Shown here: positions 24,756 to 31,882 of the stretch, piece by piece
How positions within the stretch are numbered: the stretch's first letter is position 1
Layout of the letters: the number at the start of each line of letters is the position of its first letter
Virus record (IMG/VR): IMGVR_UViG_3300003321_000638
Coordinates: 1-37,293 of that record
Length of the DNA stretch: 37,293 nt
Direction: 5' to 3' (one strand)
Origin: a virus
Position numbers and translations under genes: made by a program
Notes under the pieces: model-generated
Told to the model about the DNA's origin: nothing
Database searches by the model: none
Seen by the model: the letters and a program-made list of their open reading frames with translations, nothing else

Positions 24756-25109
24756 ATGGCGAAGGTCGCCATCCCTCTCGGAATCGATCAGAATGGGGAT
24801 ACGACCCTAGGCCCCTTCACGTTCCAGGATCAGACTGGGGCGAATATCGACTTTACGGGGTACACGGCGAGGTTCCGTGTCAATCAAAGCTCCGCATCCA
24901 CATCCACCAATTATCTCTCTCTTGCATCCGGGTCTGGGATCACGCTGGGAGGAACAGCGGGCACCATCACGATCGTCATCACGCATGCGCAGAGCCTGAA
25001 TCTACCGGTGGGGACGCTCTATTACGACCTAATGCTGACGGATGGCCTCGGGAGTCAGGCTTATTGGATGGCAGGCCCCTTCATCGTGGAAAGCACCATA
25101 ACGAGGTAA
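24756..25109 (+). CDS. Baseplate/appendage-type beta protein (117 aa)
   Basis: The pattern NGDTTLGPFTFQDQTGANIDFTGYTARFRVN ... ITIVITHAQSLNLPVGTLYYDLMLTD ... FIVESTITR matches a small beta-sandwich family often encoded just upstream of tail fibres, where it links fibre to tail. The role is inferred from pattern and position. Confidence 0.65.
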   Translation: MAKVAIPLGIDQNGDTTLGPFTFQDQTGANIDFTGYTARFRVNQSSASTSTNYLSLASGSGITLGGTAGTITIVITHAQSLNLPVGTLYYDLMLTDGLGSQAYWMAGPFIVESTITR

Positions 25110-25113
25110 TGCC

Positions 25114-26583
25114 ATGGCGGTCTCGTTTGTCATTCAGGGAATTCAAGGGCCGGCCGGATCATTTGCCATTGGCTCTGGCGACATTATAGGTTCGGCATCA
25201 GTCCCATTAGTTGGCAGTATTACTGGCAACGCAGGAATATGCTCACTCATTGCGTCTAGCCTGTTATGGGCAGCAGGGACCTCGAGCCCAACGATTGGCG
25301 TTTCACAAAAGGCGAGTGCGGGCGCCGGAACCTCGCTCTTCATTCGATCTCAGGCGTCGCAGGCGGCGTCTGCGGCAGCGGGAGGAGACGTATTTCTCGT
25401 TACGGGAAAATCCGACGGAGCTGCGGCGCAGGGCATTTTCCATTTTGCGGTCGAGACGGTAGCGGGCTCTACCACAGCCGATTTTTTGACCCTCCAGAAA
25501 CTGTCTGGATCGACATCGCTCACATGCACGGCACCTCCGCTTCAGATAACATGCACAACTGGCATCCAAATCATATCGAACAACATCCAGTTCTCTGGAA
25601 CAGGTGGCATTCAGGTATGTGATGCCTCTGTCACTCCCGTATGGACATTCACGTCAGTTAATAACGGGGCCAATTCGCTTACCGCTCAAGCGGGGGCAAC
25701 GTCGGTCACCTATGGGCAAACGCAGAAGGCGAGCGCAGGCACTGGCGCGACTACCACGATTCGTACGCAGGCCGCGCAAGGCGGTTCTGGCGCAGCGTCG
25801 GGAGACCTTAATCTAGTTCTCGGAAAACCCGACGCGGTGGTGTCCTCCACCGTACATTTCGCTGTAGAGACTGTCGCAGGTGGGGCGTTCAGCGACTATT
25901 TGACCATAGCCAAGTTGACGGGATCGACATCGATTACATGCAATTTCCCGCCACTGCAGTTCACGTCCGTGGGATCATCGATTCAATTTATTTGTGGAGC
26001 ATCGGCAGGAAATGAATTTTGGTCCGGAACCGCAGGCAACTTATTCCGCGATACATCTGGTAATGCGGTATGGACCCTCACGTCCGTAAATGCTGGTGCA
26101 AACTCGCTAACCGTTCAGGCCGCCGCTACCTCCGCGACGATCTCCCAATCGGACAACACAACAAACAGCGCTACGGCAGCGACATTCGCCATTCATGCCG
26201 CAAACGCCACGGGTACCACCGCGACCGGTGGAAACCTAACCCTATCCGGCGGTACTGGGACCAGCACCTATGGACTGACTCGTGTACTCTCCCCATTTGA
26301 TGGAGGGTGGCTGACGTTCCTGCCAGCATCTGGGAGCCAAACTCTCACGCCCGCGCAAAGTGCAAATAATTTTATGAACTTTAATCCGGGTACCGGACTG
26401 GCATTCACAATTGTCATCAGCAGACCTGCTGCGAATCCTGGTCAGGTATGGGTGAGGAATAGTTGCGCATCTACTGCTACGATCCAATGGCTTACCGGAG
26501 CATCGGTATCAGTACCTACATTAACATCTGCCCTTATAGGGAGTGATGGTACCAATGCAGTAATTCTAATGAAAGGCACCTGA
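25114..26583 (+). CDS. Tail fibre/spike-like protein with tandem beta modules
   Basis: 489 residues. A short collagen-like start (QGIQGPAG) and two homologous modules of roughly 130 residues: each has TIGVSQKASAGAG-type or TYGQTQKASAGTG-type, a GGDVFLVTGK or SGDLNLVLGK strand, FHFAVETVAG and KLSGSTSLTC or KLTGSTSITC. A partial third copy (NAGANSLTVQAAATSATISQ) and a distinct C-terminal domain follow. Probably receptor-binding or structural shaft. No S74 or enzymatic domain seen here. Overlaps the next gene as TGATG. Confidence 0.75.
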   Translation: MAVSFVIQGIQGPAGSFAIGSGDIIGSASVPLVGSITGNAGICSLIASSLLWAAGTSSPTIGVSQKASAGAGTSLFIRSQASQAASAAAGGDVFLVTGKSDGAAAQGIFHFAVETVAGSTTADFLTLQKLSGSTSLTCTAPPLQITCTTGIQIISNNIQFSGTGGIQVCDASVTPVWTFTSVNNGANSLTAQAGATSVTYGQTQKASAGTGATTTIRTQAAQGGSGAASGDLNLVLGKPDAVVSSTVHFAVETVAGGAFSDYLTIAKLTGSTSITCNFPPLQFTSVGSSIQFICGASAGNEFWSGTAGNLFRDTSGNAVWTLTSVNAGANSLTVQAAATSATISQSDNTTNSATAATFAIHAANATGTTATGGNLTLSGGTGTSTYGLTRVLSPFDGGWLTFLPASGSQTLTPAQSANNFMNFNPGTGLAFTIVISRPAANPGQVWVRNSCASTATIQWLTGASVSVPTLTSALIGSDGTNAVILMKGT

Positions 26584-26915
26584 TGGCTCGATATATCAAA
26601 ATCATCGATGATATTACCGCGGTAGACCCTACTACGGATGAACCTTTACCCGATCGCATTCCATTTTCTGCGGCATGTCGGACGCTGTTTAGCGACCCCC
26701 GTCTTACTCAGGCACTGGATGTATTTTCGCTCATTGACCTGAGGAAAAAGCTCCTTGCTGCAAGGCCTGGCGATCCGCCGGTACAAATAACGGATGAGGA
26801 ATGGTCCGCTCTATTGCCATGCATTCAACGTCCCACTGCATTTAGCCCCGCATTTATTCATTGCGGGGAAGCGTTCTTCCGAGCGTTCATTGATGCCAAA
26901 ACCTCACCGGAGTGA
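26583..26915 (+). CDS. Unknown protein after the fibre gene (110 aa)
   Basis: A helical protein with ARYIKIIDDITAVDPTTDEPLPDRIPFSAACRTLF and ALDVFSLIDLRKKL. Not recognised, but fibre-adjacent small proteins often act as fibre chaperones or attachment factors. Starts within the fibre stop codon, which supports coupled translation. Confidence 0.6.
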   Translation: MARYIKIIDDITAVDPTTDEPLPDRIPFSAACRTLFSDPRLTQALDVFSLIDLRKKLLAARPGDPPVQITDEEWSALLPCIQRPTAFSPAFIHCGEAFFRAFIDAKTSPE

Positions 26916-26917
26916 TC

Positions 26918-27205
26918 ATGCAATTCACGCCTGCAGCTCCCATTATTGAAGCGGTCACGTCAACCAGCATCCAGGTGACGGATCTGCATTTGGATCCCGT
27001 ATCGAAGACGGTCACCCTCACGATCAATCGACTCGATGCGGGTAACAATCGAATGAGCTCGCAGAAGGTCACATTATCCGGCCCTCAGGCCGTGGCATTC
27101 ATGAATGTGCAGATCGCAGGTGTCACTCTCGCTCAGGTAGCAACAGGCTACGAACCTGTCGGTCGCTCAAATCTTCTCCATTCCCACACCCCCCGTCACC
27201 GTTAG
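26918..27205 (+). CDS. Unknown beta-rich protein (95 aa)
   Basis: ATG 26918; an in-frame GTG at 26912 overlaps the upstream stop. Strand-rich (SIQVTDLHLDPVSKTVTLTINRLDAG; QKVTLSGPQAVAFMNVQIAGVTL) and soluble. Probably another small virion or fibre-associated protein. A 24-base gap follows. Confidence 0.55.
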   Translation: MQFTPAAPIIEAVTSTSIQVTDLHLDPVSKTVTLTINRLDAGNNRMSSQKVTLSGPQAVAFMNVQIAGVTLAQVATGYEPVGRSNLLHSHTPRHR

Positions 27206-27229
27206 TGCCGATCAAGATCTTGCCGCCCC

Positions 27230-27748
27230 ATGACCCAATCGGACGTCACCAACAGTTATATCCTCGACCTTCTCAAGGGCATGAAAGAGGAGTTGGGCGG
27301 CCTATCCAAGGGCGTGGAGCACCTTACGACGGAGGTTCTCAGTCAGGGCGCACGTCTATCTAGGGCTGAGGAACGCATACGGGAGCATACGGAAACCATG
27401 AGCACTCTAGCCTACGAGCGAGATTCATTTCAGAAGTCCGTGATGATCCATATGGATAAATTCTCTCGGGGAATTGCGGGAGAAATTGCGCAGCTCAAAC
27501 AGAATGATGAAGTGCAGAATGTAGAGCTCGCAAAACAAACCAAGGCTCTTGGAGCTCTCCTGAGGGCAGACGAGGAAAAACGGAATCGCGAATCGATCCT
27601 CGCCGATCTCATCAAACAGCGAAACGAAGAACAGAAGAGGGATCAGGAGGAGACCAGCAAAAAGCAGGCGAGATACCTTGCGTGGGGAGGTCTAGGCATT
27701 GCCGCTGTGGAGCTCCTGTCTAAATTCATACATCTAGGAGGTCACTGA
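27230..27748 (+). CDS. Coiled-coil protein with C-terminal membrane anchor
   Basis: 172 residues: long heptad-rich coiled coil (about 10-150), then a C-terminal hydrophobic segment (YLAWGGLGIAAVELLSKFI, about 150-168). Proteins of this plan are common at the start of phage lysis cassettes. A spanin-like or holin-accessory role is possible but not shown. Its stop overlaps the holin start (TGATG). Confidence 0.6.
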   Translation: MTQSDVTNSYILDLLKGMKEELGGLSKGVEHLTTEVLSQGARLSRAEERIREHTETMSTLAYERDSFQKSVMIHMDKFSRGIAGEIAQLKQNDEVQNVELAKQTKALGALLRADEEKRNRESILADLIKQRNEEQKRDQEETSKKQARYLAWGGLGIAAVELLSKFIHLGGH

Positions 27749-27918
27749 TGAAATTCTCATATTCCACAAAAAAGCTCATGGTTACGGCTGGTGTGGCTGC
27801 CGCTACAGCACTCCTAGCCACATTGGGCAAGATGAGCCCTCAGCAGGCCGCGTCGATCGCCCTTTCCATCGCAGTGGCTCTCGGGTTAGAGGATACGAAG
27901 AAAGAGGTGCAGCCGTGA
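27748..27918 (+). CDS. Probable holin (56 aa)
   Basis: A small membrane protein: two hydrophobic segments (LMVTAGVAAATALLATLG and AASIALSIAVALGL) separated by a short turn, with a basic N-terminus and charged C-terminus (EDTKKEVQP). Size and position just before the endolysin fit a holin that permeabilises the inner membrane. AGGAGG lies upstream. No sequence family recognised. Confidence 0.65.
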   Translation: MKFSYSTKKLMVTAGVAAATALLATLGKMSPQQAASIALSIAVALGLEDTKKEVQP

Positions 27919-28133
27919 ACCTAAGACCAGAACTTCTCATTGCGTGCCTCGGGCTCTCCATCATGGTGGCCATTGCGGCAGTATCCTCTGGAGGTTGTCA
28001 GTATAATAACCCCGCCGACCGTTCGGCTTTAGTAGAATACGGAGCCAAGCTCGAGAAGTGCCAGGAGGTGGGTAGGGAAGCGGGCAGCTATCAGGCCTAT
28101 GAGGATTGTACCGTGGAAGCTGGATTGAGGTGA
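27915..28133 (+). CDS. Small putative lipoprotein, possible outer-membrane spanin
   Basis: 72 residues from GTG 27915 (GTGA overlap). A hydrophobic N-terminal signal (LLIACLGLSIMVAIAAV) ends in SSGGC, an acceptable lipobox, then a short Cys-containing charged domain. In a lysis cassette a small lipoprotein suggests an o-spanin (Rz1-like), though it is not Pro-rich as Rz1 is. An inner-membrane partner could be the 27230 product. Confidence 0.55.
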   Translation: MNLRPELLIACLGLSIMVAIAAVSSGGCQYNNPADRSALVEYGAKLEKCQEVGREAGSYQAYEDCTVEAGLR

Positions 28134-28136
28134 CCG

Positions 28137-28340
28137 ATGTATCTTCTCGATAAATTGCAGCATGCGGGCGAAATACTCGCACAAGTTATGCCGGTACTTT
28201 CTAAATGGTACCCCGCGATTGATGCTCTCGTAGAGGCACTAGAGGGAGGTAAATTCACGCAAGATGAGTTCTTGCAAATGATGCAGACCACGATGCTCAA
28301 TGCGAGCGACGCGGAGATGCATAGAGAACTCGATCCGTGA
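28137..28340 (+). CDS. Small helical protein in lysis cassette (67 aa)
   Basis: Amphipathic helices (LLDKLQHAGEILAQVMPVLSKWYPAIDALVEALEGG), then an acidic C-terminus. Not recognised. Its stop overlaps the next GTG (GTGA). Confidence 0.55.
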   Translation: MYLLDKLQHAGEILAQVMPVLSKWYPAIDALVEALEGGKFTQDEFLQMMQTTMLNASDAEMHRELDP

Positions 28341-28420
28341 CTCTCCTTCGAGATCACATCATCTGGTTTTGCATAGGAGCCTCTGCAGCCTGCCTCGTGT
28401 CGGCTGCTGCATGGTGCTGA
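28337..28420 (+). CDS. 27-residue membrane peptide
   Basis: GTG start overlapping the upstream stop. It encodes TLLRDHIIWFCIGASAACLVSAAAWC, a single membrane-spanning segment. The stop is followed immediately by the GTG of the lysin gene. It could be a mini-holin or antiholin, or a detached signal-anchor for the lysin. Supported only by coupling and hydrophobicity. Confidence 0.4.
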   Translation: MTLLRDHIIWFCIGASAACLVSAAAWC

Positions 28421-29170
28421 GTGCTATGGGCGAGCCTTGGGCCTCCCGCCTATATCGAGTGGAGGCCCGACATCGAATGGATCATGGAGCAAGAGGAGAT
28501 GGCGGCGTTTATTGATGACAACGGATTCTCTAGCGATTTCTATGAGAATCTTCTGGATGCCTCGATCGTAGGCAAGTTCGAGCCCGAATGGCTTCTGGCC
28601 ATGATGTGCAGCGAGTCGGGCCTCAATCCCAAGGCCTATAATGGCAACGGGGGAGCCTCGGGCCTATCCCAGCTCATGCCGGCCACGCTGAAGGATTTAG
28701 GATGGTTCCCTGGCAATGAGGATTATGATTCCGTGAAAGGGATATTCCGGGAGCTAGCCCCTGAGAAGCAGATTCATTGGACGGCCTCCTATTTCGAGGA
28801 CTGGCGAAGGCGGTACCGTATTGATCATTGGCAGAGCCGATCGCAGATGTACCTAGTGAATTTCCTCCCCGCCGATCTCCCCGGAGGCACGGATCCGAAT
28901 AGGGTGCTCGTAACGAGGGACGGCCTACCTAGCATCTATAATCCGAATAGGGGCCTAGACCATGGCAATAAAGGACATATCACCGTGGGGGATCTGGAGC
29001 TCGCTATCGCCCATGCCACGAGGTGCAATGCCCGGGTTTATGAGACGGCCCTGGATTCTCTGGATCGAGTGAAACGCATGCGAGAGGATACCGACCCTCA
29101 GGGGATCGGCCACGAGGATGACGAGATGCAGGCAAGCGTGGAAGAAGACCCGGTTTGTAGGAATAGTTAG
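28421..29170 (+). CDS. Lytic transglycosylase (SLT domain), endolysin
   Basis: Cleaves peptidoglycan glycan strands. 249 residues from GTG 28421. The SLT/goose-lysozyme-like domain has WLLAMMCSESGLNPKAYNGNGGASGLSQLMPATL, with catalytic Glu65 and the GLSQLMP motif, then a helical region to about 180 and a charged C-terminal tail. No signal peptide, so holin-dependent release is expected. ATG 28484 is an alternative start. Its stop overlaps the convergent RHH gene's stop by 4 bases. Confidence 0.85.
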   Translation: MLWASLGPPAYIEWRPDIEWIMEQEEMAAFIDDNGFSSDFYENLLDASIVGKFEPEWLLAMMCSESGLNPKAYNGNGGASGLSQLMPATLKDLGWFPGNEDYDSVKGIFRELAPEKQIHWTASYFEDWRRRYRIDHWQSRSQMYLVNFLPADLPGGTDPNRVLVTRDGLPSIYNPNRGLDHGNKGHITVGDLELAIAHATRCNARVYETALDSLDRVKRMREDTDPQGIGHEDDEMQASVEEDPVCRNS

Positions 29171-29349
29171 CCCCGCATTCTCGACCGCAAAATGTCCTCA
29201 ATCAATCTGCTACGACTGATGCCTAATCGTTTGCATTCGGCGTCTAGCCATTCCCGCACGTCATCGGCTAGCGTGATCTCGGATTTGCGACGCCGCCGGA
29301 GATTCCGGGGCGTCGCGTACCATTTCGATGTTTTCGGGTTACCGCTCAT
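29167..29349 (-). CDS. Ribbon-helix-helix DNA-binding protein
   Basis: 60 residues with a basic N-terminus and the MetJ/Arc-type pattern SEITLADDVREWLDAECKRLGISRSRLIEDILRSRM: a beta strand (ITLA) followed by two helices. It probably dimerises and binds a palindromic operator; the 16-bp palindrome at 29607-29622 upstream of the two-gene unit is a good candidate. The start overlaps the upstream gene by 4 bases. It may be an autoregulator or an antitoxin-like partner. Confidence 0.75.
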   Translation of the reverse strand: MSGNPKTSKWYATPRNLRRRRKSEITLADDVREWLDAECKRLGISRSRLIEDILRSRMRG

Positions 29350-29576
29350 GCGATAACATCAATGCGAACTCGACCGGTCACGCAGTTATTGCTGTTGTTG
29401 CCGGCAGGCACGCAGATTTGCCCGTATCCAGGGAGCCCGGAATCTGCCCAGAAAAATGCGGTTTCGCCGAAATGATGTTTAACCGCGCTATTTATAGCGA
29501 GATATTTCTCTATCTCGGCAGATTCATAGCCCCAAACGCGACCGCCCGTTTTGCACTCCACGATTTCGATTTGCAT
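29346..29576 (-). CDS. Unknown protein paired with the RHH gene
   Basis: 76 residues. ATG 29576 follows GAGGTGGG by 4 bases, a better start than the in-frame GTG at 29585. The sequence begins with a strand (MQIEIVECKTGGRVWGYESAEI) and ends with CVPAGNNSNNCVTGRVRIDVI. Not recognised. Being first in a two-gene unit with an RHH protein and palindromic operator, it could be a toxin or an effector, but no catalytic motif is visible. Confidence 0.6.
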   Translation of the reverse strand: MQIEIVECKTGGRVWGYESAEIEKYLAINSAVKHHFGETAFFWADSGLPGYGQICVPAGNNSNNCVTGRVRIDVIA

Positions 29577-29598
29577 TGTTCCCACCTCTCACTAATCA

Positions 29599-29625
29599 AT
29601 CTAACACACTGTCCGGACAGTGCAA
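29599..29625 (-). promoter_or_regulatory. Promoter with 16-bp palindromic operator
   Basis: CACTGTCCGGACAGTG (29607-29622) is a perfect palindrome. On the minus strand it lies between a TTGCAC -35-like box (29620-29625) and a TTAGAT -10-like box (29599-29604; spacer 15, short), about 25 bases before the ribosome site of the gene starting at 29576. A repressor there, perhaps the RHH protein, would block transcription. Confidence 0.6.
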
Positions 29626-29692
29626 GGCTATTTGATAGAAAAAAATGAAAATAGGTGGGATATGTATGATGCGGTCTTCAGATCGTCCGTGT

Positions 29693-29878
29693 TCATGGCT
29701 TATCCAGCTCCTCATCTGCGCATCTAAACGGATACATGCTACGTTCATCGTTCCAAAATTCCTCGGCATTCCGGAAATAGAACCCCCAACCGCTCCGGAT
29801 CATGCCGCAACGTGTGCAATACCGAAGAGTCGAGGTGGGCCCGCACCAGTAATCCCAAGAATGTGGTTCACCGGTCAT
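29693..29878 (-). CDS. Small Cys-containing protein (61 aa)
   Basis: Contains YCTRCGMIRSGWGFYFRN and two other Cys, a plausible zinc knuckle. Last gene of the PL transcript before the operator region. ATGA overlap with the upstream gene. Function unknown. Confidence 0.6.
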   Translation of the reverse strand: MTGEPHSWDYWCGPTSTLRYCTRCGMIRSGWGFYFRNAEEFWNDERSMYPFRCADEELDKP

Positions 29879-30117
29879 GGCTTCTCCAGCTCCTCGAGCG
29901 CCCGAAACAACGGCGCTACCTCATCTCCCATAAACGGGCCGTCGTATCCGGATCGTTTCAATTCACCGGCCGCAGCCGCCACCGCCTCGAGTTTTTCCAA
30001 CCTGTCTAGCAGCGCTGGCAATGCTTCGTACATGGCGAGACAGCCTTCCACGTGAAGCTTGCCCTTAGACTTCATGCCGTCTCTTAGGTGGGATATCGTT
30101 TTGTGGATGTCTGTCAT
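29875..30117 (-). CDS. Small helical unknown protein (80 aa)
   Basis: ATG 30117 (MTDIHKTISHL) is preferred to an upstream in-frame start because of the purine-rich GGGTGATGGG before it. Mostly helix, with LAMYEALPALLDRLEKLEAVAAAAGEL. Resembles many short phage accessory proteins. Function unknown. Confidence 0.6.
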   Translation of the reverse strand: MTDIHKTISHLRDGMKSKGKLHVEGCLAMYEALPALLDRLEKLEAVAAAAGELKRSGYDGPFMGDEVAPLFRALEELEKP

Positions 30118-30121
30118 CCCA

Positions 30122-30466
30122 TCACCCGTAATACGCCAGCAGCAACCACTTACCCTTTTGCCGACCAATGCCTAACGCTTTGGCGAACTCGTCGAGTCGA
30201 GATTGCGCGTCCTCTGGCACATATAGATGCTCGTTGATTGCCTTCGGATATCCACGGTGAGCTACCACCAGCGTGCTCGCGATCCCTAAAATATACGACG
30301 TGTACCTGTTCGAACAGTGGCGAACTAACTCGCAACCAAACTTCTCTTCCAACTGCTCCAACTCGTCATATTTTTCTTCGCCGTACGGCTCCAGCACCTC
30401 GGATTCCCTGGACTCGTAATCCACGTCAAACCCCCATATTAGTTTCGCATCGGTTACTGTACCCAT
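30122..30466 (-). CDS. Phage protein of unknown function (114 aa)
   Basis: The pattern TDAKLIWGFDVDYE ... VRHCSNRYTSYILGIAST...AHRGYPKAI ... RLDEFAKALGI ... KGKWLLLAYYG recalls a widespread but uncharacterised phage family. ATG 30466 follows GAGG by 6-7 bases. It is preceded by a 100-base leader with competing hairpins. Confidence 0.65.
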   Translation of the reverse strand: MGTVTDAKLIWGFDVDYESRESEVLEPYGEEKYDELEQLEEKFGCELVRHCSNRYTSYILGIASTLVVAHRGYPKAINEHLYVPEDAQSRLDEFAKALGIGRQKGKWLLLAYYG

Positions 30467-30483
30467 CACATCACCTCAAAAGT

Positions 30484-30567
30484 GCCGGCCTCTTCGGCCA
30501 CACGGGCCGGCTCGTGGTGTGCGCCACCTAAAGGTCTAATATCCGGAAAGCGCACTGTTGGCCGAAG
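30484..30567 (-). promoter_or_regulatory. Leader with mutually exclusive inverted repeats
   Basis: The 100-base gap holds GCCGGCC (30484-30490) with GGCCGGC (30505-30511), and CTTCGGCCA (30492-30500) with TGGCCGAAG (30559-30567). On the minus strand the short GGCC hairpin lies just before CTTTT and the ribosome site of the gene at 30466. These pairings compete, as in an attenuator. There is no leader peptide that I can see. Confidence 0.4.
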
Positions 30568-30569
30568 TC

Positions 30570-30788
30570 TCATAGTTTTGACAGATCGCATTGGTCTAAG
30601 TCCCATCCCCGCTTTCGAGCAACCTCCTTCAGACGATTCACACAGTCACGTAACTCGCAGCCGTCTTCGTGTTCCCCAGATATAGTATCCCATTTAGGAA
30701 TACAGTCCGGGCAATAACGACCATTGAGCCATCCGAGCAGCCGCCGAATCGCATAGATCATGTCGATGTCGTCTTTGGGTAGGCTCAT
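30570..30788 (-). CDS. Small CxxC protein (72 aa)
   Basis: It has DMIYAIRRLLGWLNGRYCPDCIPKWDTISGEHEDGCELRDC, four Cys that could bind zinc, then a basic helix. ATGA overlap with the upstream gene. Function unknown; part of the leftward accessory set. Confidence 0.65.
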   Translation of the reverse strand: MSLPKDDIDMIYAIRRLLGWLNGRYCPDCIPKWDTISGEHEDGCELRDCVNRLKEVARKRGWDLDQCDLSKL

Positions 30789-31039
30789 TGCCGGTTCCTA
30801 TATTCCCCGCGCTCGATTCTCCTAGCCAACGCTTGAAAACTCCCAGCCACCGGCGGTACCCATTGATTATCCGGTTCGGCAGAGGCGACGAGGAGCTCGG
30901 CTTCTTCGAGAATGTAATCCACGATCTCCCTCTCCGTGACGTACTGCTGGCAATTGTCGCAATCTTCCCAGCCCCATCGGTCATGCTCGCATTTCTCGCA
31001 CTTCTCGATGTATCCCGTAGTTCCGTGTCGACCCGGCAT
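30785..31039 (-). CDS. Small zinc-type protein (84 aa), paralogue of next gene's tail
   Basis: ATGA overlap with the upstream stop. It has KCEKCEHDRWGWEDCDNC (CxxC...CxxC) followed by a helix (REIVDYILEEAELLV), ending LARRIERGEYRNR. The last residues resemble those of the 31239-31039 protein (LADDIERGKYRKGR), so the two genes may have arisen by duplication. Confidence 0.65.
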   Translation of the reverse strand: MPGRHGTTGYIEKCEKCEHDRWGWEDCDNCQQYVTEREIVDYILEEAELLVASAEPDNQWVPPVAGSFQALARRIERGEYRNRQ

Positions 31040-31239
31040 CACCGACCCTTCCTATACTTTCCGCGCTCGATATCATCTGCCAGATCCAGTATCCGCAGGT
31101 CCCAATCAAATTGATCCCTAACCCACTGCGCGATCTCTCTCTCCACCTTGGCGCGCTCTTCTATCCGGCATTCGTAAAAAGCGAGACACATAACATCTCT
31201 GCATTCCCCTAGGCGTTTATCGTGAATGCAAAACAGCAT
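31039..31239 (-). CDS. Small Cys-rich unknown protein (66 aa)
   Basis: The N-terminus FCIHDKRLGECRDVMCLAFYEC has four spaced Cys plus His; a helical C-terminus ends LADDIERGKYRKGR. Related at its tail to the next downstream gene. Starts 5 bases after the upstream stop. Function unknown. Confidence 0.65.
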   Translation of the reverse strand: MLFCIHDKRLGECRDVMCLAFYECRIEERAKVEREIAQWVRDQFDWDLRILDLADDIERGKYRKGR

Positions 31240-31244
31240 CGCAG

Positions 31245-31577
31245 CTACCCTTTCTTCAGCGTGCGTATATCCTCGGCGATGAAAGCGTTATCCGTGTAGT
31301 TCCATTTAGAGCTTAAAACACTCCTCGCCGCTTCCTCGAGCGCTGCGTTGCGGACGTTGTCTTGGAATGTCTGAAAAACCTCGGGGGTAGCAAACGTCGC
31401 ATAAGGCCCCGTCATTTCCAATCGACGCCATGCCCTACCCGGACCCCGAGGTGACCCAAGTCGAAATCCGGGGTGTTCTTGTACGACTTGTTTAGCCAAT
31501 TCCCATTCGCTCTCGTGCACTTCGATTCCGTCGTACTTAATGACGTTGTCGACCATATTTTTTATTTCCGGATTCAT
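31245..31577 (-). CDS. Unknown protein (110 aa)
   Basis: ATG 31577 (MNPEIKNMVDNVI) overlaps the upstream stop (ATGA), so it is chosen over longer starts. Contains a Gly/Pro/Arg loop (GFRLGSPRGPGRAWRRLEMTG) and a helical C-terminus (NAALEEAARSVLSSKW). Not recognised. Confidence 0.6.
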   Translation of the reverse strand: MNPEIKNMVDNVIKYDGIEVHESEWELAKQVVQEHPGFRLGSPRGPGRAWRRLEMTGPYATFATPEVFQTFQDNVRNAALEEAARSVLSSKWNYTDNAFIAEDIRTLKKG

Positions 31578-31882
31578 CGCGCACCTATTTTCTTCATCAG
31601 CAGGAGCCAGGGGCAATCGTTGGCATGAGACCCGTCCGCGCCGTTCTCTTTGAGGCAATATTTGCAACGATCCCAACCAAACTCGATATCCAGCAGCATC
31701 CGGGCCATTTCGGGGGCCGCAGCAGCGAGCAACGATCTGTCCCTCTGCTCTTCGTAACCAGGCTCCCCGATAGATTTCGACCCATAGAAGATATAGTCTC
31801 GAGGATCTGTATCTTTGTAGATATCATCAGTGCATGCCGGAGAATTCCTAGAACGCCACGTCTCCTCAATCGCCTTCTTCAT
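31574..31882 (-). CDS. Phage protein with C-terminal CxxC...C motif (102 aa)
   Basis: The LLAAAAPEMARMLLDIEFGW helix followed by CKYCLKENGADGSHANDCPW is a common layout in short phage proteins: an alanine-rich helix then a small Cys/His zinc-like site. ATGA overlaps at both ends. Function unknown. Confidence 0.65.
   Translation of the reverse strand: MKKAIEETWRSRNSPACTDDIYKDTDPRDYIFYGSKSIGEPGYEEQRDRSLLAAAAPEMARMLLDIEFGWDRCKYCLKENGADGSHANDCPWLLLMKKIGAR

Noticed and set aside
29645-30055. 136-codon plus-strand frame in the leftward operon
   Set aside because: Overlaps minus-strand genes that have ribosome sites and ATGA coupling; no protein features.
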